Positions 31,608 through 40,632 are shown, numbered from the stretch's first letter. The stretch is DNA of 64,000 bases from DATBLE01 sp038248655 (GCA_038248655.1 JBBRXG010000004.1:1-64000); one strand, 5' to 3'. The notes: generated from the letters alone by a model not told the origin. Made by a program: numbers and translations.

Positions 31608-32290
31608 CGGGCGCGGCCGCCGGCGATGCGGGCGACGCAGAGGTCTGGCCGCACGAACGGCTCGAGCGTCGTCGCCCGCGTCGTCGCCCCCAGCTCGGCG
31701 AGCGCGCCGCGCATCAGCCCGAGATGGATCGGGCAGATCACCGCCTGGTGAGAGCGGGCGAGCTCGAGGAACGGGCACGGCCGCATCAGGATCTGCCTCC
31801 CCCGGGCCCCCTGCCCGAGGCTCGGCTCGAAGCCGACGTCCGCGAGCAGCCCGAGCAGCCGCTCGACCGCCTCTTCCTCCGAGAGCGAGGCGTACGGCGG
31901 CGGCGACTCGACGAGGTAGCGGCCCCACGACTCCCCGATCTCCTCCAGCTGCCCGGCCGCCTCCGGGCCGAAGCGGGCGACGAGCGCGGTCAGGATCTCG
32001 GCGAGAAGCCGGTAGCGGCGGCGCCCCTCGTCGCCGGCGGCGGCGGCGGCGCGGTAGGCGACCCGCGGCCGCCCGCGGCCCCGCGGCGGTAACGTCTCGC
32101 TCTCGACGAGGGAGGCCTCGGCGAGGGCGTTCAGGTGCACGCGCACGGTGTTCACGTGCAGGCCGACCCGGTCGGCGAGCTCACGCGCGTCGAGCGGCCC
32201 GTTGTCGGCGAGCTCGGCGAGGATCCGCGCCCGGCTCGGGTCGGCGAGCGCGCGGTGCCGGCGCAGCGACTGCTCGTCGGTCGCGGTCAT
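31604..32290 (-). CDS. Winged-helix regulator with C-terminal cysteines (SufR/COG2345-like)
   Basis: 228 residues. N-terminal winged HTH (LADPSRARILAELADNGPLDARELADRVGLHVNTVRVHLNALAEASLVE). The C-terminal domain carries three Cys (RPCPFLELA, AVICPIHLGLMRG, RPDLCVARI), spacing C-x13-C-x31-C, similar to the SufR-type Fe-S sensing domain though one Cys of the four-Cys pattern is not seen. Such repressors lose DNA binding when the cluster is lost or nitrosylated. It overlaps the MIP18-family gene (ATGA). I infer it could control the TCTGTT-N13-AACAG promoters; unproven. Confidence 0.85.
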   Translation of the reverse strand: MTATDEQSLRRHRALADPSRARILAELADNGPLDARELADRVGLHVNTVRVHLNALAEASLVESETLPPRGRGRPRVAYRAAAAAGDEGRRRYRLLAEILTALVARFGPEAAGQLEEIGESWGRYLVESPPPYASLSEEEAVERLLGLLADVGFEPSLGQGARGRQILMRPCPFLELARSHQAVICPIHLGLMRGALAELGATTRATTLEPFVRPDLCVARIAGGRAR

Positions 32291-32610
32291 CCGTACACGC
32301 CGAGCAGGAACCTGGCGTCGTCGCTCATCTGCTCCGGCGACCAGGGCGGGTCGAAGACGAGCTGGACGTCGACCGACTCGACCCCCTCGACGCCGGCGAG
32401 CGCGTCCGTGATGTCGCGCTCGATCACCGGGCCGAGCGGACAGCCCATCGACGTGAGCGTGTGCATCACCTGCACCCGCCCCTGCTCGTGCTCGATCGCG
32501 TAGACGAGCCCGAGCGAGACGATGTCCAGGCCGAGCTCCGGATCCTCGACGGTCGAGAGCGCCGCGCGCACGGCCTCGACGACGGGATCGGTGCGGTCCG
32601 ACAAACTCAT
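32287..32610 (-). CDS. MIP18-family (DUF59) iron-sulfur assembly protein
   Basis: 107 residues. VEDPELGLDIVSLGLVYAIE and MHTLTSMGCPLGPVIERDITDAL are the family motifs; the single Cys in T-S-x-G-C-P is the conserved one. Members (SufT/PaaD-like) help mature Fe-S proteins. Start ATG 32610 without Shine-Dalgarno; a -10-like TAGACT ends six nt before it, suggesting leaderless transcription. It is in an operon with the Fe-S regulator gene and divergent from nnrS. Confidence 0.9.
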   Translation of the reverse strand: MSLSDRTDPVVEAVRAALSTVEDPELGLDIVSLGLVYAIEHEQGRVQVMHTLTSMGCPLGPVIERDITDALAGVEGVESVDVQLVFDPPWSPEQMSDDARFLLGVYG

Positions 32611-32634
32611 AGCGATAGTCTAAAACATCCGCCG
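32611..32634. promoter_or_regulatory. Short AT-rich divergent promoter between MIP18-family gene and nnrS
   Basis: 24 nt separate the two starts. On the minus strand TAGACT (32622-32617) is a -10 candidate for a leaderless message; on the plus strand TAGTCT is the overlapping -10-like element. Together with TGTTTT it resembles one half of the TCTGTT-N13-AACAG element, but the second half is not convincing. Confidence 0.4.
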
Positions 32635-33759
32635 GTGATCGCACGCGCCCGCTATCCGCTGCTCCTCTCAGGGCTCGCTGCGCTCGTCTGCGGTGTCTGG
32701 GCGGGCCTCGAGCGCTCCGGCTGGAGCCTCCCTCAGGGCCGCGCGAACCTGGTCGAGTTGCACGGGCCGCTGATGGTGTTCGGCTTTCTCGGCACCGTGA
32801 TCTCGCTGGAGCGCGCCGTGGCGCTCCGCCGCCCGTGGGGATATCTCGCCCCCGCCTGCACGCTCGCCGGCGTCGCCCTGCTCCTCGCGGGCGTCCGCCA
32901 GGGCGCCGGTGAGCTCGTCCTGCTGCTCGGCGGCTGCGTGCTCGGCTGCCTCTTCGTCGTCATCCTGCGCACGCACGCGTCCGCCTCCGCGGCGACGCCC
33001 GCGCTCGGGGCGCTGCTCTGGGTCGTGGGCGACGCGCTCTGGCTGCGGGGCGACCCGCTCGTCCAGGTGGTGCCCTGGTGGGCCGGATTCCTCGTGCTGA
33101 CGATCGTCGGCGAGCGGCTCGAGCTCGCCGCGATGGGCCGGCTCACCCGCGGCGGCCGGGCCGCGTTCGGGGCGCTCACGCTGCTCCTCCTCGCCGGGCT
33201 CTCCCTCTCGGCGGCCGATGCGAGCAGCGGGATCCGGGTCGCCGGCGCCGCCCTCGCCGGCTACGCGCTCTGGCTCGCCCGCTTCGACGTCGCCCGCCAT
33301 ACCATCCGCCGCCCCGGCCTGCCCCGCTTCGTCGCGCTCGCCCTCCTACCCGGCTACCTCTGGCTCGCCGTCGCAGGCGTCCTCTGGCTCCGTCACGGCG
33401 CCGCCGTCGCCGGCTTCGCCCACGACGCCGAGCTGCATGCCCTCTTCCTCGGCTTCATCTTCTCGATGATCTTCGGCCACGCGCCGGTGATCTTCCCCGG
33501 CGTGCTCGGCATCCGCATCCCCTTCCGGCGCGGCTTCTACGTCCATCTCGCCCTCCTCCACGCCGGGCTCGCGCTCCGCGTCGGCGGTGACCTCGCCGGC
33601 AGCTTCGCCGCCGCCCGCTGGGGCGGCCTCCTGAACGCGACCGCGATCGCGATCTTCCTGCTCGCCACCGCGGGCTCCGCGGCCGTCGCCCGGCGCGCCC
33701 ATCGCCCGCGCGCGGCGGCGCCGATACGCCCGCCGGATCCCGCCGGAGCGGGCCGGTAG
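32635..33759 (+). CDS. nnrS: NnrS-family membrane protein
   Basis: 374 residues, about twelve TM helices. NnrS proteins are haem/copper membrane proteins that protect cells from NO effects and are usually regulated with denitrification genes. Visible marks: PLLLSGLAALVCGVWAGLER, NLVELHGPLMVFGFLGTVISLERAVAL (His in a TM helix, followed by conserved Glu-Arg), HDAELHALFLGFIFSMIFGHAPVIFPG (His and Gly-His-Ala-Pro motif), YVHLALLHAGLALRVGGD. GTG start at 32635. The C-terminal tail is Arg/Pro-rich. The gene strongly supports an NO-linked role of the block. Confidence 0.88.
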   Translation: MIARARYPLLLSGLAALVCGVWAGLERSGWSLPQGRANLVELHGPLMVFGFLGTVISLERAVALRRPWGYLAPACTLAGVALLLAGVRQGAGELVLLLGGCVLGCLFVVILRTHASASAATPALGALLWVVGDALWLRGDPLVQVVPWWAGFLVLTIVGERLELAAMGRLTRGGRAAFGALTLLLLAGLSLSAADASSGIRVAGAALAGYALWLARFDVARHTIRRPGLPRFVALALLPGYLWLAVAGVLWLRHGAAVAGFAHDAELHALFLGFIFSMIFGHAPVIFPGVLGIRIPFRRGFYVHLALLHAGLALRVGGDLAGSFAAARWGGLLNATAIAIFLLATAGSAAVARRAHRPRAAAPIRPPDPAGAGR

Positions 33760-33777
33760 GGTTCCGGGGCTACGCCT

Positions 33778-34890
33778 CTGAAGACGGACATTCCATCGCG
33801 GACCGAGGTCCAGCGGCTCTTGCTCGAGCGGGATCCGGCGTCGGTCTCCATCTATCTCGCGACGACTCCGGCGGGCGGTGAGCCGGAGCGGATCGAGTTC
33901 AAGAACCTGGCCGGTGCTGCTCTCGAGCAGCTTCGTGCCGGGGGTCGCGACCACGAGGCGGCGTCGCGGATCGCCGAGTCGCTGGACGATCTCGCCGACG
34001 ACGACTCTCTGTGGGCGAATCTCGCGAACAGCCTTGCCGTCTTCGTGACGCCTGCCGCCCTGAAGACGTTCCGGCTCCCGAACCGGCTCGTCAGCGCCGT
34101 CGAGGTCGCCGATCGATTCCACATCAAGCCCTTGCTTCGGACGATCACGTTCCCGCAGGCGGCGTTCGTCCTGGCGCTCGCCCAGGGGTCGGTGCGTCTG
34201 CTGGAGATCGGGCGCGAAGGCCCGCCGTCCGAGGTCGAGGTCGATGGCCTTCCCGAAGACGTGGCGAGCGCCGCGGGCACGACGGCGGTGACCGACCGAT
34301 CGGCGAAACGGCGCATCCAGGGCTCCGAGGGCAAGAAGGTACGAATGCGACAGTACGCCCGTCAGGTCGATCAGGCGCTGCGCTCGGTCCTGACGGGTCT
34401 CGATCTGCCGCTCATCCTCGCCGCGACCGAGCCCCTGGACGCGATCTTCAGATCCGTCAACACCTACCCGCACCTCGTAGAGGCGAGTATCCCGGGCAGC
34501 CCGGAGGAGCGCAGCAACGACGAGCTCTCGACGGCCGCCCGGCCGGTGCTCGACGGGCTCTACGCCCGAGAGCTGCGCGATCTCCAGGGTCTCTTCGAGG
34601 CGCGAACCTCGCAGAGCCGAACCGCGACCGATACCGCCGAGCTCGCGCGAGCGGCAACCTTCGGCGCCGTCGACACCCTGTTCGTGGATATCGATGCGAC
34701 CGAGCCCGGCGTCGTCGACGAAGAGACCGGCGCGATCACCCTCGTTCCCACCGACGATGCGACGAGCTACGGCGTCCTGGACGAGGTCGCACGCCGCGTG
34801 CTGATCAACGGCGGCCGCGTCCTCGCGATTCGCGCAGACGACGTGCCCGGGCAAGGGCCTGCAGCCGCGATCCTGCGCTACCCGCTCTGA
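33778..34890 (+). CDS. baeRF-like (bacterial eRF1/Vms1-related) protein
   Basis: About 370 residues. The beginning (EVQRLLLERDPASVSIYLATTPA) and the end (FGAVDTLFVDIDA..GVLDEVARRVLINGGRVLAIRADDVPGQGPAAAILRYPL) match the bacterial archaeo-eukaryotic release-factor family, which has an RNase-H-like core and a C-terminal L7Ae-like domain with a G-G-x-V-x-x-x-x-x-x-x-P-G-x-G-P-x-A-x-L-R-Y ending. Such proteins may act in ribosome rescue or hibernation. No ATG/GTG is available; CTG at 33778 keeps the conserved N-terminus, TTG at 33820 truncates it. In the same frame as nnrS, after its TAG. Confidence 0.8.
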   Translation: MKTDIPSRTEVQRLLLERDPASVSIYLATTPAGGEPERIEFKNLAGAALEQLRAGGRDHEAASRIAESLDDLADDDSLWANLANSLAVFVTPAALKTFRLPNRLVSAVEVADRFHIKPLLRTITFPQAAFVLALAQGSVRLLEIGREGPPSEVEVDGLPEDVASAAGTTAVTDRSAKRRIQGSEGKKVRMRQYARQVDQALRSVLTGLDLPLILAATEPLDAIFRSVNTYPHLVEASIPGSPEERSNDELSTAARPVLDGLYARELRDLQGLFEARTSQSRTATDTAELARAATFGAVDTLFVDIDATEPGVVDEETGAITLVPTDDATSYGVLDEVARRVLINGGRVLAIRADDVPGQGPAAAILRYPL

Positions 34891-35009
34891 CGCCGCCGGA
34901 GCTCGCGGCATGTGATCGGCTTCCTCGCTTCGCGGGCTCGGCCGGCTGCTTCCATCTGCTGCTCGCGCGCCTCGCCGCCCGCGGCGACCTCGGATAGATC
35001 CCGCGCCGC

Positions 35010-35528
35010 TTACGCGACGAGGGCGCCGCAGAGGTACAAACGACCGTCGCGCGCCTCGGCCTCGAGCAACGGCTTGTGCTCCTGCCGCTTGCCGGGGCCG
35101 AGCAGATGCACGACCCGCTCGCCGCGAGCGTGCAGGAGCTCGGCGATCAGGCGCCGGTGGCAACGCCACCACAGCGTCTCCGAGCACATGAAGCAGGGCG
35201 CCGGCTCCGCCAGCGCGGCGGCGAGTGCCGCCTGCCAGCGCTCGGTGCCCATCCGCGCGGCGTAGCTGCGAAAGGCGGCGACGCGAAGACAGCCGAACAG
35301 GTCCTCGCCGGGCTCACCGGCGAGGCGGCCGCCGAGCTCGACCGCGTGCCTGTACGCGATCCCGCCTTCCTCGAGCACCGCCCGGAGGACGGGCTGATTG
35401 AACTGGGGGTTGTGACGCGAGCCTGGAAACCGTCGCACGTCGACCAGCGTGGCCGCTCCGGCCTCGCGCAGAACCGACACGAGCTCCTCGACGGGTCGAG
35501 TCCCGTGCCCGATCGTCCAGACGATCAC
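35010..35528 (-). CDS. DUF488 family protein
   Basis: 172 residues. Starts VIVWTIGHGTRPVEELVSVL, the DUF488 signature (T-I-G-H-x-x-R), followed by LVDVRRFPGSRHNPQFN and a C-terminal CSETLWWRCHRRLIAELL (C-x-E-x-x-x-x-C-H-R). The conserved Arg, Cys and His residues suggest a nucleic-acid-binding or nuclease-like role, unknown in detail. GTG at 35528 begins the domain; longer frames upstream are not conserved-looking. Confidence 0.9.
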   Translation of the reverse strand: MIVWTIGHGTRPVEELVSVLREAGAATLVDVRRFPGSRHNPQFNQPVLRAVLEEGGIAYRHAVELGGRLAGEPGEDLFGCLRVAAFRSYAARMGTERWQAALAAALAEPAPCFMCSETLWWRCHRRLIAELLHARGERVVHLLGPGKRQEHKPLLEAEARDGRLYLCGALVA

Positions 35529-35764
35529 CGCGACAAGATGCCAGCGCGGAGCAGCTCGGTGGAGAGCGGCGCGAGCTGCCGCCCGCGTCGCCTCGCTCTG
35601 CCGACGCACGCCGATCCCGCGGATCCAGCGGCGCACGAGCGTGCGCTGTCTCTCTGACGGCGCACCGGCAATCGAGGGGCTGCGACCGCAGCCGGGGCCG
35701 GCCGGCCATTGTTCGCGAATGTTGCTCCGATCACTCGTCAGTCGAGCCGGTAGCGTCCCGCTCC

Positions 35765-36970
35765 GTGAGGGTCGCAGCTGAAGCCGCCCGCCGGTTCCTC
35801 GTCGCGCGGCACTTCCTCGCGCCTGCGCGGTCGCTCGAGGGAGGTCCGGACGCCGTGCTCGAGGTGTTGCGGAGGCTCGGGTCGATCCAGTTCGACCCGA
35901 TCGCGGTCGCCGGCCGAAACCACGACCTGGTGCTGCACGCGCGCGTCGCCGGCTACGAGCCCGCCTGGTGCGACGAGCTGTACGAGCGCCGTGAGATCTT
36001 CGAGGCGACCAACAAGGCGTTGTCGTTCGTCCCGACGGGCGAGTTTCCCTGGTTTCGTCTGGGCTGGGGCCGCAAGGGGCCCAGCTTCCATGCCGCCGCC
36101 CTCGCCGAGAACGCCGCGGTGGCCGAGCGCGTGCTCGAGCGGATCCGGGCGGAGGGGCCGCTGTCCTCGGCCGACTTCGAGCGGGAGAGCGGCCCGACGA
36201 AGGACTGGTTCGGGATGCCGGAGAACGCCGTGCGCGCCGTGCTCGAGGCGTACACGGTCACGGGGGCGATCGGCCTCGCACGGCGCGACGGGAACCTCCG
36301 GTACTACGACCTCCTCGAACGGCTGCTCCCGGCCGAGCTGCTCGCGCGCGAGGTGCCGGAGCGAGAACAGGTCCGGCACAAGCTCCTGTCCCGGTACCGC
36401 GCCCACGGCCTGCTCGGCCCCGGCGGCGCCGGCGGCACGTTCGCCCGCATCGCCCCGCCGCCGGAGCGCAACGAGCTGCGCAAGGAGCTGGTCGAGCTCG
36501 GCGCGCTCGTGCCCGTCGACGTCGAGGGCGTGCGCGGCAAGCGCCTCGTCCTCGCCGAGGAGGTCGATCTGCTGCAGGCGCCGCCGCAGCCGACCCCCTC
36601 CGTCGCGTTCGTCGCCCCGTTCGACTCGCTGCTCTGGGACTCCGCCCTCCTCGCGAGCCTGTTCGACTTCGACTACGTGTGGGAGGGCTTCTTCCCGCCG
36701 GCAAAGCGCCGGTGGGGCTATTACGTGCTCCCGATCGTCTTCGGCGACCGCTTCGTCGGCCGGATCGAGCCGCGGATCGACCGGGACGAAGGCTCGGTGC
36801 AGGTGCTCGACGTCTGGTGGGAGGACGGCTTCGCGCCGCGTAGCGCCGAGGGGTTTGTCGACGCCATGCGTGACGCCCTCCGCGCCTACCTGCGTTTCGC
36901 CGGGGCGAGCCGCCTCGAGTGGACATCCAACCTCGGTAGGGAGCGACGCCTGTTCACCGCCCGCCCGTGA
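35765..36970 (+). CDS. YcaQ/AlkX-type winged-helix DNA glycosylase (HTH_42)
   Basis: 401 residues with tandem winged helices. The catalytic QxD motif characteristic of the AlkX/YcaQ branch is visible as IQFDPI near residue 40 (RRLGSIQFDPIAVAGRNHDLVLHARV). The C-terminal region FVAPFDSLLWD and WEGFFPPAKRRWGYYVLPIVFGDRFVGRIEPRIDR is equally typical. These enzymes unhook DNA interstrand crosslinks and remove bulky alkyl adducts. GTG start. Stand-alone gene. Confidence 0.9.
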   Translation: MRVAAEAARRFLVARHFLAPARSLEGGPDAVLEVLRRLGSIQFDPIAVAGRNHDLVLHARVAGYEPAWCDELYERREIFEATNKALSFVPTGEFPWFRLGWGRKGPSFHAAALAENAAVAERVLERIRAEGPLSSADFERESGPTKDWFGMPENAVRAVLEAYTVTGAIGLARRDGNLRYYDLLERLLPAELLAREVPEREQVRHKLLSRYRAHGLLGPGGAGGTFARIAPPPERNELRKELVELGALVPVDVEGVRGKRLVLAEEVDLLQAPPQPTPSVAFVAPFDSLLWDSALLASLFDFDYVWEGFFPPAKRRWGYYVLPIVFGDRFVGRIEPRIDRDEGSVQVLDVWWEDGFAPRSAEGFVDAMRDALRAYLRFAGASRLEWTSNLGRERRLFTARP

Positions 36971-37147
36971 AGCCGACGATCGCGTCGAGACGAGCGGTCC
37001 CGATCGAGCCTTCATCGAGCCAACCGGCAGCAACCGGTGGCAACCCGTCGCGCCGGGTGTCGCCATCGCGATTCTCGTCCGCAAGCCTGCATACCGGAGC
37101 TCCTGCCCGGGCTGACCCTGGTCGTCCGATCTTGCGATGACGGGCTC

Positions 37148-37953
37148 GTGACAGCGTCCGAGCTCAGCCTGCGGCCCGAGGCAGAGCGATTGCTGAACGG
37201 TCGAAGGGCGCTCGTCACCGGGGCCGACTCCGGCATCGGTCAGGGCGTCGCCTTCGAGCTCGCCGCCCACGGGGCGGCCGTCGCCGTCAACTACCTGGGC
37301 GACCCGTCTGTGGCCGAGGGGATGGTCGAGCGGATCGAGCGCGCCGGCGGGCGGGCGATCGTCGTACAGACGGACGTCTCCTCGGAGGACGATGTCGTCC
37401 GGGCGATCGGCGAGGCGCGAAAGGCGTTCGGCGGTCTCGATCTCCTCGTCAACAACGCCGGGATCGAGAATCCGTTCCTGCTCGTCGACATGCCGCTCGA
37501 GTGGTGGCGTCGGGTGATCGACGTCAACCTCACGGGCACGTTCCTCTGCCGCGCGAAGCGGCGCGGGCGATGCTGGCCGACGGCGTCCGCGGTGCGATCG
37601 TCAACATCACGAGCGTGCACGAGGTCATCCCCTGGGAGGGGTTCTCCCACTACTGCGCCTCGAAGGGCGGCGAGAAGCTGTTCACCGAATCAATCGCGCG
37701 CGAGCTCGCCCCGCACGGCATTCGCGTCGTCTCGGTCGCCCCCGGAGCGATCGCAACGCCGATCAACGCGGACGTGCTCGCCGATCCAAAGCGCAAGGCC
37801 GCGGTGGAGGCCGAGATCCCCTACGGCCGCTGGGGCGAGGTGGCCGACGTCGCCCGGGCGGTCGCCTGGGTCGCCTCCGACCAGGCCGATTACGTCGTCG
37901 GCTCGACGATCTTCGTCGATGGCGGGATGACGCTCTACCCCCGCTTCGCGTAG
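37148..37953 (+). pseudogene. Short-chain dehydrogenase (glucose 1-dehydrogenase-like), frameshifted
   Basis: The first frame gives the Rossmann start RRALVTGADSGIGQGVAFEL, NNAGIENPF and IDVNLTGTFLC. From about 37550 the reading continues in another frame as REAARAMLADGVRGAIVNITSVHEVIPWEGFSHYCASKGGEKL (catalytic S, Y, K) to SVAPGAIATPIN and the C-terminus IFVDGGMTLYPRF. One base is missing around 37549-37552 (TGC-CG-CGC where TGC-NCG-CGC is expected). Domain structure is otherwise perfect, so this is either a recent mutation or a sequencing error. Start GTG 37148. Confidence 0.85.
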
Positions 37954-38088
37954 GGAGTCGGCCCCGGGCGGCGCCGACGTGCGCGCGTTCGTCGTCTGCT
38001 CCGCGTCGAACAAGCGGCACACCGCGCGACCCGGGCAGAGCGTCGCCTGTGCCCTGCTCTGGCGGGACCGATCTTCGAGGTCCGTCCC

Positions 38089-38721
38089 TCAGAGCTCGAG
38101 GAAGCCAGGCTCGTCGCGGATCGGGTCGAGGTCGGTGTCCTCTTTCGCCAGGTCGCCGAGGCTGGGTCGGAGCTCGATCGCAGCGCGCAGATGCCCGATC
38201 GCCTCCTCCGTCATCCCCCCCTGCGCCTCGCAGCAGGCGAGGTTGTACAGCGGCGCGGCGTACTCCGGGTTCGCCTCGACGATCTCACGAGCCTGCTCCA
38301 CGGCGCCTGCGAAGTCGCCCGCCTCGTACAGGGGGTGCGCGGGCGCCCAGATCTCCCAGCCGCTCGGCTCGTACGCCTTGCCCCGGGTCGCGTCGACCGC
38401 GAGCACCGCCGTGCCTGCCTCCTCCGCGAAGGCGGTCCGGGTGGTCTCCGGCGAGACGAACACGAGCGTCCCGGCGGGAGCGTCCACGGTGTCCTTCCCG
38501 AGCTCGAACCGGGCGCGCCCGCGCACGACCACGTAGAGCTCCTCGTTGCCCTCGTCCTCCTCGTGCTCGGGGAAGATCCGGTCGCCGACCTTCTCCGCCG
38601 TCCAGGCGTTGGTGCCGAAGGCGGTGATCCCCAGGTGGTGACGCACCGGCTGCATCCGCGTCTCCTGGCGGTAGTCGAAGCCGTCGATCTCGTCGAGCCG
38701 AGCAACCTTGTAATCGCTCAT
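38089..38721 (-). CDS. Cupin-TPR protein
   Basis: 210 residues. Residues ~20-110 are a cupin (LGITAFGTNAWTAEKVGDRIFPEHEEDEGNEELYVVVRGRARFEL, then APAGTLVFVSPETTRTAFAEE). Residues ~125-195 form about two TPR-like helical repeats (HPLYEAGDFAGAVEQAREIVEANPEYAAPLYNLACCEAQGG, EEAIGHLRAAIELRPSL). The combination occurs widely in actinobacteria with unknown role. ATG with AAGGAGGT upstream. No partner gene. Confidence 0.88.
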   Translation of the reverse strand: MSDYKVARLDEIDGFDYRQETRMQPVRHHLGITAFGTNAWTAEKVGDRIFPEHEEDEGNEELYVVVRGRARFELGKDTVDAPAGTLVFVSPETTRTAFAEEAGTAVLAVDATRGKAYEPSGWEIWAPAHPLYEAGDFAGAVEQAREIVEANPEYAAPLYNLACCEAQGGMTEEAIGHLRAAIELRPSLGDLAKEDTDLDPIRDEPGFLEL

Positions 38722-38774
38722 GGAACCTCCTTGGCCGATCATCTGACGCTAACAGGCGCGCGATGCCCGCACGC

Positions 38775-38808
38775 GCTGAGGTCGCGGGTTCAGTCCCGCA
38801 GCTCCCGT
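38775..38808 (+). other. Possible degenerate tRNA 3' remnant
   Basis: GAGGTC-GCGGG-TTCAGT-CCCGC-AGCTCCC resembles a variable loop, T arm and acceptor strand, but the T loop is one base short, there is no CCA and no 5' half. It lies at the point where composition changes into the polysaccharide region. Weak on its own. Confidence 0.3.
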
Positions 38809-38872
38809 CTTCCCTCGTCTCAACCTGCGTGAGGGATAGCGGTTGCCCTGACAGTTGCCGACGGCACGGAAG

Positions 38873-40576
38873 GTGGAGCGCCACGCCCTTTCTCGAAGTC
38901 TGCGTCGGTTCCGATCGTGGTTTGTCAAGGACGAACGACGCTCAGTAAGCGCCGATCGGAGCTGGCGCTTCCTCTCCGCACCGTTGCTTTGCGGAGGAGC
39001 GGCGCTTTTCCTGGCGTCATCGGCTGTCGGCGAGAGTAGGGCTCTGGGCGCCGGCTCCGCTTCGGCCGCCTCCGCACCGAACACGATCTCTGCGAGACCA
39101 TCTCGGGATCGACCGGCCAGGGCTGCTTCCACCCCCTCGGGGATCGGGCCGCTGCTGGTTCCTGCCCCTCCTTCCAATGTCGGGCCGCAGAGGGGTTCGC
39201 CGTCGTGTTCCGGCGTGGTCGTGAACACGGACACTGATCTGACGATGGCGGTCACCGCGCACGGGCCCGGTACGACCTTCTGCATCACGCGAGGCACCCA
39301 TCGCATGTCAACCCAGGTCGTGCCCCGAGCGAACGACAGCTTCATCGGCGAGCCAGGCGCGATCCTCAACGGGGCAGTGGACATCTCCGCTCTCTTCGTC
39401 CGATCGGGCACGAGCTCCGGTCGTCCGTGGGGGGCCGCCGGGCAGATGGAGCAAGAGACGCTTCTCAAGGGCACATGCGACTCACCCGCATTCACAGGGT
39501 GCAAGTACGCACACGATGTCTACTTCGACAATCGGCCGCTCGCCCGTGTCATGAGCCTCTCCGAGCTACGGAGCGGACGGTTCTTCTTCGACTACAGCGC
39601 GCACGCCATCTTCCTCGCCGACGACCCACGTGGCCACGGGGTGGAGGTGGCGATATCCCCGGGCGCGTTCCAGGGCTGGCAGACCTCGGGCAGCAGCGTC
39701 ACTGTCCGCGGCCTGGCGATTCAGAAGTTCGCGAACCAAGCGCAAGCTGGAGCTGTCAACTGTGGAGTCGGGTGGACCGTGGAAGACAATGACATATCGT
39801 TGAACCACGGAACTGGCCTGAAGAACTGCGACGTCGTTCGGCATAACGCGATTCACGACAACGGTCAGCTCGGGATCGGCGGGGGGAAGCTCATCGAGTA
39901 CAACGAACTGGCCAATAACAATACGGCTCGCTTCAGCGGTCGTTGGGAGGCCGGTGGCGCGAAGTTCGTTCTCACGAACGGTCTCGTCGTCCGGGGAAAC
40001 TACGTTCACGACAACGATGGCCCTGGTCTCTGGAGCGATATCGACAACATTCACACGACTTACGAGGGCAACTACGTCTCGCACAACAGCCTCGAGGGCA
40101 TCGTGGACGAGATCAGCTACGACTCGCTCATCAAAGACAACGTGGTCGTCAACAACGGGTTCGGGACGCGATCGGGCTGGCTCGACGGAGCGGGGATCCT
40201 CGTCGCTTCCTCACCGAACGCCGATGTGGTGGGCAACCTTGTCGCCAACAACTGGAATGGCATCGGAGTCACGCAGACTGCTCGGGGGAGCGGGCTCTAC
40301 GGCCCTCACGAGGTTCACGATGTTCGCGTCCACGACAACAGAATCTCCATGGGGCGCGGGCAGACGGGAATGGCGCAAGGGGTCAACGACCCAAGCTACT
40401 TCTTCACACGGAACAACAGCTTCTCTCACAACACGTACTACTTGGGTTGCATCGATTATCCGTTTGCCTGGCGAAGCCCATCGAGTCGCGCACTCGACGG
40501 CAAGCTCACAACCGGGCAGTGGGGAAGCGTCGGAAACGACCGAGACGGGCTGATCGTCTCGACCTGCGGCGGCTAG
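38873..40576 (+). CDS. Secreted right-handed beta-helix protein
   Basis: About 567 residues. A hydrophobic segment (FLSAPLLCGGAALFLASSAVG) after a basic N-terminus is a signal or anchor. The rest is a parallel beta-helix, with repeated N-x-V-x-x-N-x-x-x-G turns (DNDISLNHGTGLKNC, HNAIHDNGQLGIGGG, GNYVHDNDGPGLWSDIDN, GNYVSHNSLEGIVDE, DNVVVNNGFG, GNLVANNWNGIG). Such proteins are often polysaccharide lyases, epimerases or surface adhesins. Position at the edge of a polysaccharide locus suggests action on that glycan. Start uncertain: GTG 38873 or TTG 38855. Confidence 0.8.
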   Translation: MERHALSRSLRRFRSWFVKDERRSVSADRSWRFLSAPLLCGGAALFLASSAVGESRALGAGSASAASAPNTISARPSRDRPARAASTPSGIGPLLVPAPPSNVGPQRGSPSCSGVVVNTDTDLTMAVTAHGPGTTFCITRGTHRMSTQVVPRANDSFIGEPGAILNGAVDISALFVRSGTSSGRPWGAAGQMEQETLLKGTCDSPAFTGCKYAHDVYFDNRPLARVMSLSELRSGRFFFDYSAHAIFLADDPRGHGVEVAISPGAFQGWQTSGSSVTVRGLAIQKFANQAQAGAVNCGVGWTVEDNDISLNHGTGLKNCDVVRHNAIHDNGQLGIGGGKLIEYNELANNNTARFSGRWEAGGAKFVLTNGLVVRGNYVHDNDGPGLWSDIDNIHTTYEGNYVSHNSLEGIVDEISYDSLIKDNVVVNNGFGTRSGWLDGAGILVASSPNADVVGNLVANNWNGIGVTQTARGSGLYGPHEVHDVRVHDNRISMGRGQTGMAQGVNDPSYFFTRNNSFSHNTYYLGCIDYPFAWRSPSSRALDGKLTTGQWGSVGNDRDGLIVSTCGG

Positions 40577-40632
40577 CTGCGGGCTCGTCGTACTCACCGC
40601 GGAGTACGCGCTGACCGAGAAAGACAACTAGG

